Shown here piece by piece: positions 11,663 to 23,810 of a stretch of 64,000 nt of DNA; the first letter of the stretch is position 1; each line of letters opens with the position of its first letter. A model generated the notes under the pieces. The model had not been told where the DNA came from, ran no database searches, and was given only the letters and a program-made list of their open reading frames with translations. The position numbers and the translations under genes were made by a program. The stretch is from the NCBI GenBank assembly GCA_025738555.1, contig JAOVFP010000011.1, positions 3,224,001-3,288,000 of the forward strand, given 5' to 3'. The stretch comes from Cyathus striatus (Eukaryota; Basidiomycota; Agaricomycetes; Agaricales; Nidulariaceae).

Positions 11663-12327
11663 TGTCAAGACCAGTATTTCTATGTAAGGTCGGAAGCGTA
11701 AGGTAAGGAAGTGCGGGACAGAAGGACCATCGGCTTCAGCTTATATGTTGCGCCCCTTGTCGTTCTCGTGGTCCAGGTATTTCGAAGTGCAGAAGGGAGA
11801 GACAGGAGTGCAGAGAAAGAGAGGGACAGGAGTGCGGAGTACAGAGTGCAGAGTCATTACTATGAAGGCAATGATTCAAGCCAGAGTTGAGTAGAACTTA
11901 AAGACAAGTAAGAGGATAGTAACTTAGTTGATATTCAAACTGAGTAGTAGTAGTACAAATTGTGCTACTTAAATACTATACTACTTCACCAATGACTGGT
12001 GAACGAATGGGTAATAGTATACTTATTTGATAAACATAATAAGATGGTGGCGGAAGGTGGAGTATGGTTTGAATACAATATGTACCAAGGATGAACTAAG
12101 GATTGAAAGGAATGCTGAGACAAGTATACCTGGGGTATGATAGAGAAAGCATAATGGAGAGTGGATAAGAACCGGATGGGTAAGGTGACATAAACTTGGC
12201 GACTTTCAGTCAGAAGAACAGAAGGGTAGAAATGAAAGGACAATATCTACAAGTCAAGAAGTGCAGAGAGTGCAGAGAGTGCGGAATAGAAGTGCGGAAA
12301 TAAGGTAGGAAAAGTATGGCTATGACA
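11663..12327 (-). repeat. 5' LTR of the gypsy element
   Basis: Bounded by TGTCAAG at 11663 and ATGACA at 12327, i.e. TGTCA...TGACA inverted termini; 665 bp. It contains ACATATAAGC on the minus strand (plus-strand GCTTATATGT near 11740), a TATA-like promoter next to GCTGAAGCCGA, and many GTGCGGA/GTGCAGA words typical of this element. The right edge is supported by the paralogous repeat at 40369, which begins at the same GCACTG without the LTR. Its partner LTR is outside the window. Confidence 0.7.
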
Positions 12328-13434
12328 GCACTGTACAGCCCGCGTACATATCGCATTCCCAGTAGAGACGTAGAAAATTGGTGCCAGCTCACTCTGAACC
12401 ACAACTTGTATGATCTCAATATTCATCCATGAAGCTCTAGCATGTCCACTGTCCCCCTCAGACGAAGAGGTTCAGGGTGTATGAGTGCGATGGCTGGTTA
12501 TTGCAGCAGCACTGGGAATGGGAAGACTCCTTGTGAAGCCCATAATCAGGAGGGGGACCTATGCACCACCATTGGTGAAATTGCACACTTGGGTGATTGC
12601 ACGATCATAACCACTCGCCTACAACAAGATAACGAAGAAGAAACAGCCCACGAGGTCAGACTCTACAGGGTTAGAGCCAATGGACAGAATGCATAATCAA
12701 AAAGCAGACAAAGGCCCAGCACAACTGGCTGCCAGCCTGACCCAATGGCATCTTGAAGACTGCACCACCCTCAGGCCTCCCACAACATAGAACAGAGCAA
12801 AATGAGTTACACAAGAGGAAGGTGCAATAAGCCTTACCATTGACTAGGCATGTACTATTCTATGAACCATGCACAGCTTGTGAAGAGAATTACCAGCTAT
12901 GATCTGCTCTCTAATACCCAGGCACCACCCCTGGTGATCGTAAAAGGCGGCCATCCAGGTGCACCATGCCATCCTCGAAGGGCACCATTGGTCAATGGGC
13001 CCACATGAATATAAGGAGGGGGATCACTGTCCTGACCAGCTCTCCCTTCAAAAGCAAGGTGAAAAGGTACAGAGCTCATGGAGTATCTATGTTGTCGCAC
13101 AGCAGAGATGAGAGGTCCTCGTCTATGACTAGTGTTTTCGAATGCAGAACATGGAGCTACAGTACATGAATAACAACAAATTCAGCCCCCACCAAACAGG
13201 CATCGCTAGGGTTTTCACATATCACACTAAACAAGACAGTAAAAGAAGACTAAACAGGCCTCTAGAGTACAATATGGCACCATGCTCTGTCCAAACCCAA
13301 AATAAAGAATCAACGCACCAAAAACATGAAATATACCCAGTAGCTTCCCCAGCTACCAGAGTCCATGCATAGAGAGCAACACTCTCCCACTCCTTAACCA
13401 GATAAACTTGTATCATGTTAACTTGTGGGGGTTT
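12328..13434 (+). repeat. 1.1-kb dispersed repeat, copy 1 (direct repeat of 40369-41474)
   Basis: Collinear with 40369-41474 from GCACTG through landmarks such as GCTCTAGCATGTCCA, CATAACCACTC, AGCTCATGGAG and CCACACCTGGTGA-like words to GGGGGTTT, where the two diverge. Small open frames (e.g. 12442-12696) are not kept open in the other copy. No protein family recognised. The gypsy LTR truncates this copy on the left; 300-400 bp more of the repeat may be present at 39990-40368 on the other side. Confidence 0.75.
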
Positions 13435-13756
13435 GCAGCTGCTTGTGCACTGGTGAAGCAGGGGTCGAAACAGGCGGCATAGTGCTGTTCGTTGTCAACT
13501 TTATTGCAGTGCATTGAATATCCACCTTAAAAAGGAGAGAAAATCAGTAATTCAAGAGTAGAACACACATCCTGTACTACACACCTCAGACACCAGAGTC
13601 TTGTAAGTTGACCTGATCCATTGACAGTAGACACTCTTCACCATTGTAGTAGTAGTAACTGGGATTCTTTGGGTGGGTATTCTACATTGCTGGTGTGATT
13701 TCTAGGTGACCATGGTTGAGGTTTGTAATTGCAAGAGGCATAGTCCAAGCATCATT
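13435..13756. other. Unassigned spacer
   Basis: Single-copy-looking sequence. I see no ORF, RNA gene or repeat here that I can support. Confidence 0.5.
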
Positions 13757-14326
13757 GACGTGACAAACGCGCGAAAGCGTGACAATATGTGACGCTTACA
13801 AATATCATGATGAACGTGACATGTGGGAAGAATGTGACAAATGTGACGCGCGGGAAGTATATGACACGTGTGACACGTGTGAAAAACGTGACAAATGTGA
13901 CGCGCCAAAAACATGTGACCTGGGAAATGTGTAGGTACAATAGCAATATCTAATTAGTACTAGTCAATGATTGTTTATGATCACTTAAGAGATTAACACA
14001 ATAGTAAAATTCAATTAGAATAACTTAATGATTGTTTATGATCACCTAAACCATTCATATAGTATTAGTATTTAATTAGGAACAATCAATGATTGTTTAT
14101 GATCATCTAAACCATTCATATAGTATTAGTATTCAATTAGGAACAATCAATGATTGTTTATGATCACCTGAAACATTAATACAATAGTAGTATTCAATCA
14201 GAACAAATAAATGATTGTTTATGATCATTCCCATACAATAATAGGCACTCAAGAAAAGCCAGGCTTGATTGATTGAGGCAATCAATTAACACTGGCTTTT
14301 TTTGAAAATTTTAGCTGACACTTATG
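13757..14326. mobile_element. Truncated foldback element, right end only
   Basis: Reads TGTGACA/GTGACGCG array (13757-13915), then five units of 61 bp containing AATGATTGTTTATGATCA (13960-14230), then a terminus ending GCTGACACTTATG at 14326. The terminus and the order of parts match the right end of the element at 51951-55642. The left half is missing, so it is a one-ended remnant. Confidence 0.65.
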
Positions 14327-14421
14327 TGAAATCTGTATGGGACCACCTGTTCTCATTTCAATGTCAGCAGCAGGATTTGAGTCAAGAACATCAGGTGGTC
14401 CTGCAGTATACATTTCAGCAC

Positions 14422-14766
14422 TTAATCTTTTAGCATATTTAAAATGTACATACCATTATATGATGTACTTCCACCTTTCAATTGAAGGTGAGCAATGATA
14501 TTTGTACCATTTGTTAGTCCTAGATCACGAAAGGTGGTGGAGAAATCAGAAAATTGAAGCATCATGTGCCCAACAGTGAAATAATAGTGCTGAGATCGGA
14601 CATCTGAAAACTGATAACCCAGTTGCACTATAAACTCTTCAATGGCCATATGTCGATGTACCACTGGTAAAATATCATCAAGATCACATACTACATGGTC
14701 AAAAGGACACTTACAAAATGGAATAGAATGCTCACGAAGACCACATACAAATACAGTCATTTCCAA
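14422..14766 (-). CDS. ORF with ubiquitin-like C-terminus (fragment)
   Basis: 114 codons. The last third, FRDLGLTNGTNIIAHLQLKGG, resembles the last strand and tail of ubiquitin-fold proteins (hydrophobic strand then L-x-L-x-GG). After the GG the frame continues into STSYN with a GT donor-like GTATGT, so the fragment is probably an exon of a larger gene. The upstream part has Cys/His (CGLREHSIPFCKCPFDH), function unknown. Other minus-strand open pieces at 14849-15605 could be further exons. It may be transposon-associated because it directly follows a foldback remnant. Low confidence in function. Confidence 0.35.
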   Translation of the reverse strand: MEMTVFVCGLREHSIPFCKCPFDHVVCDLDDILPVVHRHMAIEEFIVQLGYQFSDVRSQHYYFTVGHMMLQFSDFSTTFRDLGLTNGTNIIAHLQLKGGSTSYNGMYILNMLKD

Positions 14767-15641
14767 TGTGTTGTAACCTGTATTTGATGGCTCCTCTTTA
14801 TTAGGAGATGTATATGCAAATATTGAATGTAAAAGTAGTGTTAAAAATCTAAGATGATGTTCTATATGGACATGTAAGTATTATTAAGTCTAATAAGGAT
14901 ATTTTGTTAAAGTACTCACCAAATAGAAATAAAAGACCACATATAAAGATAGGTGCACACTCCAGATATAACGAGAGATTAAATGCAAACATATATATAA
15001 GTTTAAACAAGTGTAGAAATAGTGAGTAAATAAGAACAGCGAGTGTTTGGCAGTACGAATAGCTTGTTTTCTCATACTGTTGCATGGGCAAGGTAGAGTA
15101 ATGATGCTCTGCCCTAGAGATTGCCCCTCTTTTATAGATTTCAAACCTGAATGCCTATGTGCACAACAAAAACCTTCGAAATCTCTAGAATATGGTAGAG
15201 ATAGTCTAATATTCAAATGCGTCACCCTTGTACCCAATCCCAGCTATTTGGCGAGTAGCACCTGGAAAAGTACTCACTCCGACTTGAGTCTCATAGTTGT
15301 GACCATCAATTTTCACAGTAATTGTGTACTGAGATAACTTATCAGAAGGGAATTAGAACATCAAATGTAGTGGATGTGATATGTAGAGACAAGATGGCAG
15401 AGTTGTAGCAGGTATCTGAAGTCAATATACATTGGTAGTGCACCCAGGGTAGTAGTGCTAGATGATTGCTGCTTACATTTAATAGTTGCCTCATGACTAA
15501 ACAAGGCTGCTGCCAAACATTATGCAATAGGGTATCATCACCATAACTAGTTGGCCACCAATGGTCTCTTGCCAAACGTGTGACCGCAATGAACGGTGGG
15601 ACCATTTATCTTTCCGTTATCTGCATGGATATGATTCGGGT
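14767..15641 (-). other. Degenerate minus-strand coding-like segments
   Basis: Contains open minus-strand pieces at 14890-15237 and 15342-15605 with GTGAGTA and GTAAGCAG donor-like sites near 15275 and 15470. These suggest a fragmented multi-exon gene running towards 14422. I cannot assign a family or define exon limits. Confidence 0.25.
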
Positions 15642-17002
15642 CCAAAAGTTTCATTTCTTTTTCATCAAGCCCGCCCCTAAATAGGGACTAGTACCAAGAG
15701 TTGGCAGATCCACCAATCTCAGACCTGTTCCCACAGCAGGTACCCCCCCCCTCCTCCCCCCACCAAGCCATACCAAACAATTGGCAAACAAGCTGTTTGG
15801 TTATGCATTTTTAAATCTCTGACCCAAGTGATAGCTGGTGTCTGAAATCTGATATCTGAATGTTTGAATAACTGAGCATTTTCTAGTCTTGCTTATCTTG
15901 TTGCTTATACTGTGTTCAAAGACACATCTTTTCGACACTTCATATCTTCACTAATTCAACCAACATGCCAGCCAACACCTGTATCTAGTGTACATAGTGG
16001 TAATGTTCCACTGTCTCATACTTCAATTTCTGTACATACTCCTTCTCTCCCTTCGAATTCAAGTACTTTTTACAGCCACTTTTTCCCATACAAAGATGTC
16101 ATAGAGTACTTTCTGTTTGGAAATCACAACGGCCTTTCAATCCATAAAGGAGATCCAAATCTTGGAAAGCATGAAGTTCTTTGCACTAGATGTTATGTAT
16201 AGGTCAAGCATACATTCAACTGTAGCTCATCTCAAATGGAGCAACATTGAAATGGCACTAAATGTTTCTCTAAGTTTGGGGGTGAGTGATTATGGCTCCT
16301 ATTCCACTGTATGTATCTGATCAGCATTCTATAGAACACTTATATGACTTGTTCAAGTTATTATCAAGTTCTGAATCTTATAGCATGATGATCCCCACTA
16401 TTTCTCAAGCCCTCCCCCAGTGTCCCAGTTATATGTTCCACTGGTACCTTGGATCACTGTACCAATCATATCTATTTGTACTGCACAATATTTTGAATAG
16501 AAACCCGCCGCAGTATGATATTCTAAAGATCAACATAAAAGATCCTACTCTCACCATTTAATCATATAATTGCCTTGGAGCTTTAAGTGATAGTAGTGCA
16601 TGTATCTCATGCAAAGATATGGATAAGGCATTGAAGATGATCATGGAGTGTGCATGCTACCATGCATGAGGAAAGCAGTGTAGCATGCTCAGCTGCACAC
16701 AACTCAAACAGAAGCTTGAAGATGTCGAGAAGATCCCATTACCTACCTACCACCCGAGAACTACAAGCAGAATCTCCTCGACGAGCTCAGATACTTCAGA
16801 ATGCTCATACAGAAAGGTCGTTTAACTTACACCACTGACACCACTGACTACATTTTACAACATAATACTTTGAACCAGCCTGAGCCTTCCTATAGCAAGG
16901 TTTCATCTTCCTCTACTACACACTATGACCCATTTATTTAATGCAAAAATTGTAGATACATTATTATTGTTGTGCATACAGTCAATAGCTCAATATTGGT
17001 GC
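15642..17002. other. Unassigned region with short open frames
   Basis: Short plus-strand open frames at 15912-16202 and 16286-16561 (90-96 codons) have normal-looking composition, but I recognise no motif and no frame joins them. Contains a poly-C/CT tract near 15740-15770. Otherwise nothing supportable. Confidence 0.3.
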
Positions 17003-17359
17003 TAGTGTTGTTAACAGCGCAGTCCGGCTAAGCTCGGCTTGGTCCTAGTCGGCTCCAGCAACAGCTTGGCCCTTATCAGCTTGGCTAATGGCTCTAGCTG
17101 TTCAGACCATGAAATTATGATATATTTGGACAGTATTTATGCAGTACTTTACACTCCCCCCCCCTTTCACCATGAATTCACATGAAAATCACCTATTTAA
17201 TATAAATTCACATGAAATTCACATGAAATTACATGAACTTCATGTGATTTTAAATATTTTCCAAAAAGCATAGGTTCATGAACTTTCATGTATTTTAGGT
17301 GAAATTTAGGTGAAAATACAGTGAAATTCATATTAAAAATTGGAGGTCATTACACTACT

Positions 17360-17575
17360 GAGTGTGACACTGAGGGCTAAGTGTGACACTGAGGGCTGAG
17401 TGTGACACCTAGGGCTAAGTATGACACTCAGGACTAAGTGTGACACCAAGGGCTGAGTGTGACACTGAGGGCTGAGAGTGACACCTAGGGCTGAGAGTGA
17501 CACCCAGGGCTGAGTGTGATACTGAGAGCTGAGTGTGACACCTAGAGCTGAGTGTGACACCTAGGGCTGAGTGCA
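17360..17575 (-). repeat. 19-bp minisatellite, left block
   Basis: Tandem 19-bp units reading TGTCACACTCAGCCCTGGG-like on the minus strand, about 11 copies with variation. It is the inverted partner of 17905-18270. Confidence 0.85.
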
Positions 17576-17904
17576 GTCATCAAACTTGTCACACATGTGT
17601 GAAAGTGTGACATATTGGAAAATGTTGGAAAAAGCGTGACATGTGTGACACGCGTGGGAAAAAATGTGACATATTGGAAAATGTTGGGGGAAAAAGCGTG
17701 ACATGTGTGACAAACGTGAGGAAAAGTGTGACGTGCGTGACAAGCGTGGGAAAAGTCGGAAAGTGTGGCAAAAGTGATGATTATGGTATGTGACACTTTT
17801 CCAATATGTCACATTTTTTCCCACGCATGTCACACATGTCACGCTTTTCCAACATTTTCCAATATGTCACACTTTCACACATGTGTGACAAGTTTGATGA
17901 CTGC

Positions 17905-18270
17905 ACTCAGCCCTAGGTGTCACACTCAGCTCTCAGTATCACACTCAGCCCTGGGTGTCACTCTCAGCCCTAGGTGTCACTCTCAGCCCTCAGTGTCACA
18001 CTCAGCCCTCAGTGTCACACTTAGCCCTGAGTGTCATACTTAGCCCTAGGTGTCACACTCAGCCCTGGGTGTCACACTCAGCCCTGGGTGTCACACTCAG
18101 CCCTGGGTGTCACACTCAGCCCTGGGTGTCACACTCAGCCCTGGGTGTCACACTCAGCCCTGGGTGTCACACTCAGCCCTGGGTGTCACACTCAGCCCTG
18201 GGTGTCACACTCAGCCCTCAGTGTCACACTTAGCCCTGGGTGTCACACTTAGCCCTGGGTGTCACACTCA
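17905..18270 (+). repeat. 19-bp minisatellite, right block
   Basis: About 19 tandem units of TGTCACACTCAGCCCTGGG; the central nine or so are identical, showing recent unit expansion, while edge units vary (CTAGG, CTCAG, CTGAG). Translates in three frames to short repeats that are not genes. Confidence 0.92.
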
Positions 18271-19639
18271 ACATGCAGTATTACTCTCTACTCTTGTATA
18301 AGCTTCAAATGAGTATCACATGAATTTCACATGAACTTCACTGAGTGACATGAATGTCAGGTGAAAAATTCATGTGAATTTTCACTTCATCTTCACATGA
18401 AATTCATGCAAAATTCACATGAAATCATTAGCAGTGTTCTCACTGAAATTCAACAAAAATAATGCAAAAAGTTCACCTGAAATTCACATGAAGTTCACAT
18501 GAAATTCACCCATTCATGTGAAATTCATGTGAAATTCACGTGAAAGGGGGGGGGGAGCGTAAAGAGCTCTATTTATGTTATTATGCTTCATCTAGCAGTG
18601 GCTCATTGCCACCATCACTATCATACTCATAGTAGATACCTGGGATTTGCTCTATGCTCCTCTATATGCTTATATTAGTTTAATAAGTTACAAGCAGGCC
18701 TCTAAAAATTATTATATGAGAAGTTGATGATAAGAGCATGCTGCATTTTTAGGCATATTGCACACAACAGGCTTACACCCACTGAAACCAAGTTCTATAC
18801 ACTATTCTGTACACTATCAGAATATACTTGTGTTCACACTACATAACTTAAAAAGGTGATGTCAAGAATACCATGTCATAAATTCATGGGATACAAGAAA
18901 GTGGAGTACTAGAATATATCATACAAGTAACAAATGTGAATGAATTGTTCTGAGGTTATGCCCCAGCTCCATACAATAGAATAAGTACAAGTAGTAATAC
19001 AATTGTGATATACTATTAAGGCATCATAGGCCATGAAAAGAAACAAAAGGAGAAATGTAAGTGGAAAAATCAAGAGAAACCCCACCTTGACCAATGATAC
19101 CTATATCTTGCCTATACCGCACTCCTTTCCACTAAGCCTGCTTAACTGCAAAACAACAGGGAGAGCCCCATTGATGTTCCCACAACAAACTGACGAAGAT
19201 TTAATGATCTTGAGTTGAAGCTGGGGGTGGGTGAAATTGGAGAGAGGAAGGGAAGTGGACTTGGACAGAGAAAGTGAGGTGCAATGTGCTCAGCATTGTT
19301 CCTGAACATGACATGCGTGAGAGAACTCCCTGAGCCATTTAGTAGCAGCTGGCTGCAGCTCAGAGCCATGAGCCTTATTAACAGTTTGGCTCAGCTCAAA
19401 TAAGGCTCGGCTCACTGGCTCAACAGTCCTGAGCCGAGCCATTAACAACACAAATTGGTGCATCATGCCAAGTCACCAAACACTTGATGGTGTGGAATTG
19501 CCAGACAGATGCCGCATGGCTGTGCCAACCGAATAGGGCTAGGTCAGGGTTTGGTCAGGGATGGCGAGGTCAGATCCAGGTCCATATTCCAGCGATCTGC
19601 TGCCTCTTGCAGCATATGCACGCATGCCTCTTAACAGTT

Positions 19640-20292
19640 CTTTGACTAACACTCTTGAACTCCATTCAGACTGTCGAATACTCAGAATATGTTATGTGAT
19701 GGAGGACAATTTCATTTGAGTGAAACACACTGGTGGATATTCAATGTTGTATTTTGTTATAATATGTATGTAGCATGTGCTTCTTGCATAAACTAGAAAC
19801 ATAGCCACACCATATCTTCATCTTATCTTCCATCAATCGGTGTGCAACACTTTCGCCTGATGTACATGGCATTCTCACACTCGACATCTTCCATGTCATT
19901 GCTCTTTGATTATCAGATTTGAGTGTGGAAGTAATGTGGACTGTTCTCTATTTTTGAAATATTTCGTACTTCTAGCATCAAGCAGTAAGTCTTTTATTGG
20001 TCTTGCTGGTCTCATGGTCATTCCACATGAGCATTCACAATAATTATAGTACACAGACATGATAAATAAAGAACAGGATGCCAGGCAGCCTGAATGCCAA
20101 TTGGAGAACAATCTGGATGTGTCAGCTATTAATGTCCTCTATCAAAATGTGATTCAGGTCTAGCTATAGGTATAAAATGACAGCATAGCAACATCGACAT
20201 GTTTCTTCCCCCCCCACTCTGTGAACTTCGAGATTCTATGCCCATAACAAGTTTGAACAAACTCAACTATAAGCAACTTTCAATTAGTACTC
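19640..20292 (+). promoter_or_regulatory. Promoter/upstream region of NACHT-WD40 copy 1 (segmentally duplicated)
   Basis: Collinear with the regions upstream of copy 3 (61680-62361) and copy 2 (31290-30327 inverted). TATAAAA at 20171-20177 lies 116-122 bp before the ATG; the same spacing holds for copy 3. Shared block: GTGGACTGTTCTCTATT...CAGTAAGTCTTTTATTG...CATTCCACATGAG. It shows the intact target of the MITE found in copy 2. Confidence 0.7.
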
Positions 20293-23200
20293 ATGGCTAC
20301 TGTATTCACTTCAAGCACTGAAATGCTCAAAAATGTACATACTTCAACCATTCAAAATTCAAATATCACTGCTGCTGGTTGGGATATTACCATTATGAAT
20401 GATGGAAGTGCAAATGACATTCAACAAAAGCTTGGTTTACTAAAGCCAATATCTCATGATCATTATTATGTTCCACTTTGCATGGAAGGAACAAGAAAGA
20501 GCTTATTTGACATGATTAACAAGTGGCTTCTGGACTTTGGTATGTGTGATTTGTAATGCTTAACAACACTATCTAAAATTATGCTCAATATTAGATGAGC
20601 TGACACCAAATATAATGTGGATTACTGGGTATCCTGGAAGTGGGAAATCAGCTATTGCATCTAGTTTAGTTTCCAAGCTCTCTGGCACTCAAAGACTCTG
20701 TGGATACCACTTCTTTAAAAGGGATGATGTTGTTCTTAATGATCCCTGTGCTGTATGGAGAACTACAGCTGCCACTATGACCTCCAATTATATTGGTATT
20801 GCTGAAGCAATGGCAAAAAGATTGAATAATAATTTTAGAATTCAAGACATTAAATGGCATTTTGAAAACCTCATTTCTATGAGCTTCTTTGAATATTTGA
20901 ACCAACTACACAATCCAGTGGTTATTATTGATGGTTTGGATGAATGCAGAACTTCAGATGATATGCAATTTTCATGAACACATTACACTCTTGGTCAAAA
21001 TTTTCCAAAAGATGTAAACTTATTATTACTGGAAGGTCTGGTTACAAGCCAACAGGGCTGGATAAAACTGAAATTTGCATTGATTATGAGCTACAAATTG
21101 GTACATATGCAGGATCTGAAATCCATGATGATATAAAATATTATATAGAAAAGTCATTTGAAAAATCATACTACTGGTTAAGCAAGAAACCAAATGATGT
21201 GACTTTAAATGCAATGGTAACAAAACCTTCTGGAATATTTATTTGGGCCTCAACTGCTATGAAATTTGTAACCTCAAATCAAAAAGGCATGATAACTCCC
21301 AGTACAAAATTGAGAAAAATTATGGAAAATGATGATAATACAGTTTCTGGCATTGACAAATTGTATATTCAAATTTTGAAAATGTCATTTGAAGACTGGA
21401 GTGAAATGGACAAACAAACTGTTCAGAATGTCCTTGCAGTACTAATACTTGCAAAAGAGCCATTAAAGACAAATGATATACAGCACTTAATTTTGGAAAA
21501 TGAAGATAATGAACTTGAGGAGGGTATTGAAGTTATTTTGAAATGTTTACAGCCTGTGATATCCATAAATAGTGGAAAAATCATAACAAGACACCTGTCA
21601 TTTGTTGAATTCTTAACAGAAAGATGTAATATGGAGCAGTACAAAATCAATAAAACAACTTACAGTATTAAAATGCAGACAAATATATATAACATTTTAA
21701 ATAAAGTATTGAAGTTCAATATCTGTAAATTGGAAACATCTTATAAGAAAAACAAAGACGTAGAAGATCTGTCAGAAAGAATTCAGATGTGCATACCAAG
21801 TTATTTGCAATATTGTTGCAGATATTGGGTATTATATGAGATAGATATTAAAAGTCAAAAAAATGATACTATATGGATAAATGGCCAAAAAGATTTTTTG
21901 TACCAAAAATTTCTGTATTGGCTTGAAGTTATGAGTTTACTCAATGAAGTACCAATGGCTTTGGGTCTACTGAAAGTATTGAAAGGTTGTTAAAATGCAA
22001 GTACAATGAAAATTAGCTTAGATTGCACATGGAATTTAATATGTATAGCATGAGAATATAGTTCAAGAGTTTATTAGTGAAGCTGTTCAATTTATATTAC
22101 CAAAGTTCCAATAACAACAAGTGCCCCACATACATATCTTTCAGCATTGCCATTTACTCCCCAAAAATCAGTTATTTATAATAAATATCATAAGATATTT
22201 GAAAATATTATTTACAGATTAGGTGATATTGAAGAAGATTGGAGATATAAAGGAAGTGAAGTTCACCACTATACATCACAAGTGGGAGGTGTGGCTATTT
22301 CCTGTGATGGAAAGAAAGTTAGTGTTGGATATTCAAATGGCACAGTGAGCATATGGGACACTATAACTGGAAGCAAAATTGCTGGCCCATTTAAGAGTCA
22401 CACAGGAGAATTCTTTCCAGATGGAAAGCAAGTGGTATCAGGCTCAGATGATAAAACTGTGAGAATATGGAATGTGGAGAGTGGGACAATTGCTGCTGGT
22501 CCATTTCAAGGTCACACAAGTGAGGTCACATCAGTAGCATTTTCTCCAGATGGAAAGCAAGTGGTATCAGGCTCATCTGATAAAACTGTGAGAATATGGA
22601 ATGTGGAGAGTGGGACAATTGCTGCTGGTCCATTTCAAGGTCACACAAGTGATGTCACATCAGTAGCATTTTCTCCAGATGGAAAGCAAGTGGTATCAGG
22701 CTCAGATGATAAAACTGTGAGAATATGGGATGTGGAGAGTGGAATAATTGCTGCTGGTCCATTTCAAGGTCACACATATTGGATATCATCAGTAGCATTT
22801 TCTCCAGATGGAAAGCAAGTGGTATCAGGCTCATCTGATAAAACCGTGAGAATATGGGATGTGGAGAGTGGAACATTTTCTGCTGGTCCATTTCAAAATC
22901 ACACAAGTGAGGTCACATCAGTAGCATTTTCTCCAGATGGAAAGCAAGTGGTATCAGGCTCAAGGGATTATACTGTGAGAATATGGGATGTGGAGAGTGG
23001 AACAATTGCTGCTGGTCCATTTCAAGGTCACACAAGTGGGGTCACATCAGTAGCATTTTCTCCAGATGGAAAGCAAGTAGTATCAGGCTCATATGATAAA
23101 ATTGTGAGAATATGGAATGTGGGGGGTGAAACATTTGCTGCAGGTCCATTTCAAGGTCACACAAGTGTGATTACATCAGTAGCATTTTCTCCAGATGGAA

Positions 23201-23810
23201 AGCAAGTAATATCAGGCTCATATGATCATACTGTGAGAATATGGGATGTGGAGAGTGGAACAATTGCTGCTGGTCCATTTGAAGGTCACACAAGTTATGT
23301 CACATCAGTAGCATTTTCTCCAAATGGAAAGCAAGTGGTATCCGGCTCATTTGATCATACTGTAAGAATATGGGATGTGGAGAGTGGAACAATTGCTGCT
23401 CATCCATTTCAAAGTCATACAAGTTGGGTCATAGCATCTGCATTTTCTTCAGATGTAATGAAGATGATATCAGGCCCATGGAATATTAGAAACTTGCAGT
23501 TGACATCAGGTGTGTAATTTTTACTTTCAGTAGTCATTGTCTGTTAAAATTCTTAATTTCCTGTAATTCAGGTCATCTTAACAATTTAATTTCACTTGGT
23601 GGCCCATCAATTTATATGTCATGTCATACAAATGACTGGACTACTGATAAGACAGGAAATTTACTTTTCTGGGTTCCTGCCTATTTAAGGCCTGGCTTAT
23701 GTGACTTTGATACCACTTTCATTTTTGGTTCATCCATTTTATGCAGATTAGATCTTTCAAAATTCTGTCATAGGTCCTATTGGAAATATTGTATTACTTG
23801 CTCTTTATAA
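20293..23810 (+). pseudogene. NACHT-WD40 STAND protein, copy 1 (disabled)
   Basis: Same four-exon plan as the intact copy at 26795-30326. Exon 1 is 20293-20539; intron 20540-20594 (GTATGT...TTAG); exon 2 has Walker A GYPGSGKS near 20630 and Walker B VVIIDGLDEC near 20930; exon 3 from 22049 encodes the WD40 blades; intron 23510-23571; last exon 23572-23810 encodes the FWVP...LDLSKFCH...WKYC C-terminus. Damage: a 1-base loss near 20967 shifts frame before MNTLHSW; TAA at 21991-21993 and a GT-to-GC change at the next donor; a frame shift near 22105; and an in-frame deletion in the first full WD repeat. STAND proteins of this type are NTP-driven signalling switches, with WD40 as the sensor; family members include HET-D/E incompatibility proteins. 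This copy should not make a full protein. Confidence 0.88.

Larger units (their letters stand above)
1..12327 (-). mobile_element. Ty3/gypsy LTR retrotransposon with chromodomain (left end outside window)
   Basis: Seen: reading on the minus strand, the order is LTR (11663-12327), gag, zinc knuckle, aspartic protease, reverse transcriptase, RNase H, integrase, chromodomain. This is the Ty3/gypsy order (protease before RT before integrase). A 5.04-kb foldback element interrupts gag at 5499-10534. The coding parts carry at least three in-frame TGA codons where an arginine is expected, so the copy is dead. An antisense ORF (55-1200) lies between the integrase end and where the 3' LTR should be; that LTR is beyond the left edge. 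The right LTR abuts a 1.1-kb repeat whose other copy (40369) gives the uninterrupted sequence. Confidence 0.92.
17144..18569. mobile_element. 1.43-kb foldback nested in the hAT element (10-bp TSD)
   Basis: Left end GTACTTTACACTCCCCC; right end inverted GAGCTCTTTACGCTCCCCC; flanks TATTTATGCA (17134-17143) and TATTTATGTT (18570-18579), a 10-bp duplication with two mismatches. Outer arms are built of TTCACATGAA words; then a 19-bp minisatellite on each side; then a TGTGACA palindromic core near 17770. Same termini and plan as 58279-59428. Non-coding. Confidence 0.8.
17003..19453. mobile_element. Non-autonomous hAT element (8-bp TSD)
   Basis: Termini are TAGTGTTGTTAAC at 17003 and its inverse GTTAACAACACAA ending 19453 (the right end shows one difference), flanked by perfect 8-bp duplications ATTGGTGC (16995-17002, 19454-19461). 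An 8-bp duplication with TAGnGTTG-type ends is diagnostic of hAT. Subterminal regions are rich in GCTCGGCT/GAGCCGAGCC words, likely transposase-binding repeats. No transposase is inside; instead a second element (17144-18569) sits near the left end. Confidence 0.82.

Noticed and set aside
17955..18301. Tandem 19-bp repeats as a CRISPR array
   Set aside because: No unique spacers, unit too short, eukaryotic context.
22655..22906. Minus-strand frame within the WD40 repeats
   Set aside because: Shadow of the 129-bp coding repeat on the opposite strand.
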